Assembly: GCF_914767665.1 (NCBI RefSeq)
Contig: NC_059503.1
Span: 38,440,001-38,504,000, forward strand
Source: Harmonia axyridis
Lineage: Eukaryota > Arthropoda > Insecta > Coleoptera > Coccinellidae
DNA length: 64,000 bases
Direction of reading: 5' to 3'
Made by a program: the position numbers and the translations under genes. This document shows positions 58,545 through 64,000 of the stretch, one piece after another (position 1 is the first letter of the stretch; each line of letters begins with the position of its first letter). The notes below the pieces were generated by a model, which had not been told where the DNA came from, did no database searches, and saw only the letters and a program-made list of their open reading frames with translations.

Positions 58545-59700
58545 CGCTATAATAAAGAATGTAAAATATAAAATTCTAAACCTCTCTCATGAGTCATTCC
58601 ATGAAAAAAATTTCCGTGATCAGGCTGCTCTGCTGGTCAAGAATGGTTATCCTGGTAATTTAATATATAAGATTTTTTATTCGTCTATTAGTGCAGGTGA
58701 TTCTCGATCATCCAGTGATGTTGATCAAACGACATATTATTGCAAATTAATCTATATACTGGAATGCTCTCAGCAATTGGCAAGAATAATGAGCAATCTC
58801 TCAAACAAAATAGTTTTTTATTATAATAAAACTGTGGGCAAATTGTTCAGTCGACTAAAGGATGGCAATCCTTTGATGAGACATTCTAATTTAGTGTACA
58901 AAATAGATTGTTCAGATTGTGCTGGCAGTTACATAAGCCAAACAAAACAGTATATAGGGTCGAGGTTGAAACAACATGAGAGAGATTGCAAAAATCGTAG
59001 TGAAGCAACATCATTATCACAGCATGCAAAAATTAATGACCACTCCTTTGATTTTAATAATGTAAAAATTTTAAATAAAGAAAAGAATTGGTTTAAACGA
59101 ACATTTAAAGAAATGGTTTTTATCAAGCGAATAAAAGATTCTGTGAATACACGCACCGATATTGGTAGTTTGAGTTCGGTGTATTTTAACTTAATTAATA
59201 AGGTTAATGTAGATAGTTTTATTGCGCGGTAGTTCGTGTTTCCTTTTGAATCGGGTGTTTGGTATGTCTCACACATTTTAATGCAGTCTGTCTTGCCTGA
59301 TACCTTAGTCTATACTTATACGTCTTATATGATGTGGTTTTTATGCTATCCTGATAATGCCATTTTATTGTATGGACATTTATTTGATGATTTCGATGTA
59401 TTCGAATGATTTATAACCGTTATTCATAGGGTGAGATCGCTTTTTCTTGTAATCTTATTGTTTCCTTGGCCGACCTGGCGTGAATTGTTTTATGTTGTTT
59501 TGCTTTATATTTATATTCATTGTTATTTTGTCATCTAGTTTATATTTCATATTTATTATTGTATAGCGACGTCATTTTATGTATTTTTTATCTTTATTGC
59601 TACACCAATTGTATGATCCATGCCGTTGTTTATAAATTGGTTTTTGTTTTTAGCCTGCTGAAGAAGCTAAATGCTCAGAAACGTTGCCATTGAATAAATT
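58545..59700 (+). mobile_element. Penelope-like element, 3' part, with terminal motif
   Basis: From about 58585 the + strand reads LSHESFHEKNFRDQAALLVK and NGYPGNLIYKIFYSS, the PLE linker, in one open frame through 59232. The GIY-YIG nuclease has LVYKIDCSDCAGSYISQTKQ (zinc-binding Cys pair and Y-I--T), YIGSRLKQHERDCKN, and a C-terminal LSQHAKINDHSFDFNNVKIL. The 3' UTR has the motif CTGAAGAAGCTAAATGCTCA followed by GAAACGTTG at 59660-59690 and an AATAAA. The RT half is absent. It is a different PLE family from that at 1295-2970. Confidence 0.88.
58777..59232 (+). CDS. PLE GIY-YIG endonuclease (partial ORF)
   Basis: A continuous frame, 151 codons from this point and open for about 64 more upstream. 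No stop interrupts the nuclease, so the copy is fairly young. Key blocks: C-x-x-C in IDCSDCAG, then SYISQTKQY, the GSRLKQHE arginine/His block, and H in SQHAKINDHSFDF. By itself it would be an endonuclease without its polymerase, and no host promoter or start is visible. Confidence 0.8.
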   Translation: MARIMSNLSNKIVFYYNKTVGKLFSRLKDGNPLMRHSNLVYKIDCSDCAGSYISQTKQYIGSRLKQHERDCKNRSEATSLSQHAKINDHSFDFNNVKILNKEKNWFKRTFKEMVFIKRIKDSVNTRTDIGSLSSVYFNLINKVNVDSFIAR

Positions 59701-59704
59701 ATAT

Positions 59705-62380
59705 ACAAATGTTAGATATATTAATTTCGATTAATGAAGTGTACACTTTTTTCAAATAGTAAACCTCTGAAGAAGCCCCAGGACTTCAGGTGAACAAACA
59801 TAAATACAACAAACACTTCTATATCAGTCCTAGTACCCACTACTCAATACATAATTATATGTAGGGGACTCGAAACAATTTCACATTATGAATGTTGTAT
59901 GATGTTCAACAGGGTCAATCAGAAGTTTGTTGTTGAACTTTAATTTTGAAGCATCCTGTGGAATATTTTCGTGATAAAATTTTTTCAAATTACAAATTTT
60001 CATCAAGAACCATTCCTTTTCGACATTTTTTTTTAATTTATGGCTTTAAGTGCACTGTTCATTTTTAAGGGATAAATAGATAGTTCAATCAATTTGAAGA
60101 AATTTGAAGAATTTTTACGAAATGGCTCTGCTCATTGTGCCATAATGTCAATGCGGAAGCTCATTCTAGGTATCTATCAATGGGAAGGCAACAATATGTT
60201 GTTTAGTTATAATTATGATTTCAATCAGTTCGAAATCGATTTATGCAAACTTATCGCATTCAAGTAAAAAATCAAAACAAATCATTCAACTGTAACGTAA
60301 ATAACCTGAAGAATCGTTCTTTTTCTAATTCAGCAGATTAATATTTTTTTTATTCACTGCCTGCATACGTCGGTTCATACTGTCGATAAGGTTTCGAATA
60401 GCATCTTGAGGAAAATTTCATTTTCAAAGTAAACCGTTCATTTTTCTCAAATGAACTAGTGGACTTAATGAAATGAACCAAAAAACAAAAAGTTGAAAAG
60501 AAATGGACCTTGAGGAAAATTGGTAATTTGAAAGAATTTGACCCCGAAATTATTCCACAGGATATTTCAAAATCAAGGTTGAAGAACAAACTCCTGATGA
60601 TTAACCGTGTTTAGTGACTAATGAGCCAGCTTTCAACTGAAGATTGGATATACAAGTTTACAGAAAAAAAAATTGAAAATTGAACTAAAAAAAGGAAACT
60701 ATGAGACTTCAAATTTTATCAAATATCAACTTGAATACACTTGAGATAAACGAACAAAACGAAGCACTGTGAACAAAATTAATGGCTTTCAAACCTCACG
60801 TAAGCATAAAGGGCAAATGTGATAACCTGTTTGTGAACGACAGATGATTTGTACGATCTCTTCAAGTTCTCTTTTTCATAAAAAATCAGAAAATACTACT
60901 CGTACCGAAATATTATAAAATTTGCAGTGTGTTCATTCATTCATCTGAATGACTCTTATTTTCTACAGTAATCAATTTCATTCACTACACAAGTTGCCAC
61001 CATAGAAAGTCCATTTCGAACTCGTTTCACATTAAAACCACGTTGAAAAACTTCATAAACATAACCATTTTCATTCATTTTCCTTCGTTCGTCTTTTGAA
61101 GGATGAACTGACTTCTCAATTTTTCATTGATGTTTGCATAATCTCATTTCAGAATCAAACTCTTTTTTCGTATCAAACTCTACACAATATACGAATGATT
61201 TTATATTTCCTATTCCGAACTCGATATCCGATATTTCAAATCCATATTCTCCAGATCCCTAGTGAGCGTTAAATCGTTTGAAAACTTTGGGGCCTCCTGG
61301 AAAAATCTGAGTTATATCTGGCCGAGTTCAAGTAAGGTCCAGCTCAGATGAGCCCGTGTAATACAACTTCGAGATATTTTAATGCCGATTGGGAGGAAAA
61401 GGAGGATAAGACGCTGACCCAAACAACCTTGGTATCCCTCCAGAGCCGTCGTTGGCTGTATGTTTTAGACATGGAAAAATCATAGAGTTAGGAAAGCGTA
61501 AAGAAGTCACTCATGCTTTCAAGGGATGACATGGGACAAGAATATATGTCAGGGATAGCTTTTCCGTTTTTTCTTTGCTATTTTCGAGGAAATTGTCCAA
61601 GGGAGTTGGGACGAACTGAAAAAGCCATTAACGCATTATATAAATCTCCAAAAAAATGTTAATTTGTTCGAGGATTTCGTTTATTAGAAGTTACGTCACT
61701 TTATTTGTAGTAGGCAGTTGATGTAATTTACAACCTTGCTTTGTGATCTCGCAAGCTCAGGGTAAATTTAGCCTTCTTTCAACATAAAAAGCTTTTAGAG
61801 AACTCGACTCTCCGAATGTATGGAATTATCCGACGTTATCCAAGAGGATTTTCTAGTTCTTCCATGAGGAAGGCGTTGAAAAAAATTGTCCAAATGGGTT
61901 CAAATCAACCGATCGATGTTGCTGTTACAATCATGAAAAGATATCAATGATTTTCTGTTGTAGGTTGAAATTTGATAGCAAAATGATTCTTTCGGTTTTC
62001 TAGGTCTTCCATGAGGAAGGCGTTGAAAAAAATCATCCGAATGGGTTCAAATCAACCGATCGCCATTACTATTACAATCATGAAAAGATTTTAATGATAT
62101 TTTGTTGTGAGTCGATAGCAAAATTATTCTTGTGGTTGAAAATAATTGAAGAACCTTGAAAGTTGTAAATTACGCATAACGGAAATAATTTCACAGTATG
62201 GACTACACTAATCACTCAACTACCTACTCTATATCTCAGAAATATAATTAAGGTTAGGGAACACCTTTTATTCCTTCGAAACTCATTATTAGCGACAAAA
62301 TCATGGCTAATAATAGAGATAAAAGCTAAATAATAATTGAACAGGAAAATTAATTCAGGTACTCACTCCATCGTTGAAAA
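59705..62380. other. Anonymous DNA with one tandem duplication
   Basis: No gene recognised. 61848-62140 is a unit of 148 bases present twice in tandem (TCTTCCATGAGGAAGGCGTT in both; CAAATCAACCGATCG in both), diverged by about a tenth. Confidence 0.45.
61848..62140. repeat. Tandem duplication, 148-bp unit
   Basis: The second copy starts at 61996. Shared blocks include TTCCATGAGGAAGGCGTTGA, GGGTTCAAATCAACCGATCG and ACAATCATGAAAAGAT. Confidence 0.85.
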
Positions 62381-62383
62381 CAG

Positions 62384-62965
62384 TTAGGGAATCAATAAGT
62401 TTCTCGTAGTAGAAACGATGATAGAACACTGGGTATAAATTGGTAGGTACAGAAAATGGCATAAAGAACAAAATCTTTTCGAAATCTGCCATTCGTTTGA
62501 CATTACTAAAAATGTCATAGGAAAAAATGTCTCATCCAAATTGAAATCCATGCTAATAATCCCAAGTTCATTTACACAATTCATTTTCCAAATTTCAAGC
62601 AGTGAAATATCGAAATGAAGCCAAGTAGGGAGCTTGCTCCTCAGCCAGATGATTGTAAGTGTATAATAATAATAATATAAGTTAGATATATTTCTCAGAA
62701 TGATTATTATATAGAGCATACCTTCATTGTGATGAAAATTGATTTTACCGATGTTTAAAATTTTACTCCACCAAGCATCTATTTCCATGTATGGTCCGAA
62801 AGAGGTGTTACAATGTATTTTATTGTTACACCTAAACTTCAAGAGGATTTGTCCTATGGATTCATGTAATCGAAGCAAGCTCTGGTTACCATATCCCCTT
62901 TTCATTTTGAAATAATTTGCTAAAACAAGATTTTCATATCTCCAATTAGCCGTATTTACTGACAA
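62384..62965 (-). CDS. Unidentified 193-codon open frame
   Basis: One of the longest open frames in the window, starting MSVNTANWRYENLVLANYFK and ending STTRNLLIP. It has a run of tyrosines from a (TAA)n-like microsatellite and a hydrophobic middle (TLTIIWLRSKLPTWLHFDIS). No family recognised. Its length is moderately unlikely by chance in such AT-rich DNA, but there is no supporting splice or homology evidence. Confidence 0.3.
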   Translation of the reverse strand: MSVNTANWRYENLVLANYFKMKRGYGNQSLLRLHESIGQILLKFRCNNKIHCNTSFGPYMEIDAWWSKILNIGKINFHHNEGMLYIIIILRNISNLYYYYYTLTIIWLRSKLPTWLHFDISLLEIWKMNCVNELGIISMDFNLDETFFPMTFLVMSNEWQISKRFCSLCHFLYLPIYTQCSIIVSTTRNLLIP

Positions 62966-63144
62966 TACTGCATAGATGGAAGTGCATAGGTGAGGTGAAG
63001 AAAAATGTAGAGGATATCGAGATGTATGCTGTTCTATTGTTACTAACTACTGAATTCGATGATCACTGAAAGCATCTGGAGAAGTAAAAGAGCTGAAAAA
63101 AAATCTACTACGACCCTCGATATCCTTTTTCAAAATATGTAATG

Positions 63145-63357
63145 AGATATAGAAGCAGGTCATAGATATCTTGATTCGTTTTCGAGTTACAGAGCGTTTC
63201 TGAAGAATATTCTAACCAAATATTTCGCCAAATATTGGTTTCTGTTTCTCGAATAGAAAGCAAAATATAGCGTCATTTTTCAGAAGCGCCCTGTAACTCG
63301 GAAACTAATTAAGATATGTATGATCTGCTTTCTGATATATTATTATTTCGATTGAAG
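63145..63357. mobile_element. Palindromic MITE-like segment
   Basis: ATATAGAAGCAGGTCATAGA, TATCTTGATTCGTTTTCGAG and TTACAGAGCGTTTCTGAAG on the left are mirrored on the right (CAGAAGCGCCCTGTAACTCG, TTAATTAAGATAT-type blocks). GGTGTCC and GGGACACC blocks at 63364 and 63417 may be an outer end. Confidence 0.65.
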
Positions 63358-63661
63358 GTATCGGGTGTCCTCGAAGATTTTCTCTTCGCGAGATTCTTTC
63401 AGTTGGCATCACATTTGGGACACCTTGTACATGGCTCGACTAGAAGGCGAGATCGAAGCAAGCAGCTTATAGGTATTCAGAGAACATTCAGAGAACTGCG
63501 GTGTACCGGATTCACAATTATTATTATCGTTTCACAAAAATCACAATCGATTTTGATATTTTTCTAATATCTTGATATCTCTGGCGAAAACTCATACGAA
63601 TCACGTAAAAACCTCAAATTGAGAGAGGAGAGATCATATGCCAAACTGAACTCTCTCTATA

Positions 63662-63880
63662 TCAGTACCAACACGTGAGACTTCGACTTCTGAAGATAGT
63701 TGAAGTGAAATTTGGGAAAGCCGAGGCATCGGTCGAAAGGGGATGCCGCGTACAAATTTCCCAACTTTCGCATCGAAGACACTCACGCACTTTGGATCGC
63801 AGCTGAAGAGACGCGTGAACGGACGTCAAGACAGAAAAGTCGGAAAACGCCATCACCGGATTTCCCAGTAGATTTCCGGG
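63662..63880 (+). promoter_or_regulatory. Possible promoter and first exon at window edge
   Basis: TCTATATCAGTACC at about 63656 resembles a TATA-like stretch with an arthropod initiator (TCAGT). A GC-richer segment follows and ends at a donor GTAAGAG at 63881. It contains a short upstream frame but no long coding start, so it would be a 5' UTR exon of a gene continuing past the window. Confidence 0.25.
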
Positions 63881-64000
63881 TAAGAGAGAGGCTTTGTGGA
63901 ACTACTAATCCGGATATTCCGCATGTTCTCCTTCGAATATATGAAATCGCCCGTTGAAACAGACGTCCTCGAATGTTCAAAAAGGAATTCCACTTTATAT

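Overview
This window looks like insect nuclear DNA: AT-rich, dominated by transposable elements, with short GT-AG introns, no operons and a short CCTAA/TTAGG (arthropod telomere-type) run. The element mix (Penelope-like, jockey-like, Tc1/mariner, hAT, PIF/Harbinger) would suit a beetle or a related insect, but the order cannot be fixed from the sequence. Host genes are few. The best is a four-exon gene (16166-22575, + strand) for a LOTUS/OST-HTH domain protein of about 370 residues. Its 5-kb second intron is filled with transposons. A weaker two-exon gene lies at 4906-5353. At 55759-57094 is a pseudogene of the MIP18/CIAO2A (Drosophila galla-1) family, broken by a transposon, a frameshift and a deletion.

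Layout. 1-9 kb: a Penelope-like element (PLE) with an inverted 5' piece, a tRNA-derived SINE and two LINE fragments. 9.2-14 kb: a long palindromic TA-target element whose left arm holds a complete non-autonomous LTR retrotransposon (794-bp LTRs, AGGT target duplication). 14.3-22.6 kb: a palindromic MITE and the LOTUS gene, whose intron 2 contains an inverted PLE, a hAT deletion derivative with a perfect 8-bp target duplication, and another palindromic element. 23-24 kb: one arm of a palindromic family, a hAT MITE with G/C tracts and a LINE tail. 27-31 kb: a jockey-like copy nested in another LINE with a 13-bp target duplication, then a 2.5-kb fold-back element built from two head-to-head halves of a Tc1/mariner-type transposon, one carrying a 410-bp Harbinger MITE. 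31-44 kb: mostly anonymous DNA with half copies and LINE relics. 44.3 kb: a decayed mariner (DD34D). 47.5-54 kb: LINE relics and two large palindromes. 54.5-57.1 kb: a LINE RNase H fragment, then the CIAO2A pseudogene with a DD41D transposon in it. 58.5-59.7 kb: another PLE. 59.7-64 kb: mostly anonymous, with one long unidentified open frame and a possible first exon at the edge.

No operon-like or defence-like gene system is visible. The unusual content is structural: many large palindromic transposon derivatives sharing CAGGGTG-like ends, nested insertions that can be ordered in time, and five scattered PLE terminal motifs with hammerhead-like cores. Calls rest on reading protein motifs and repeat ends by eye; no database search was possible.
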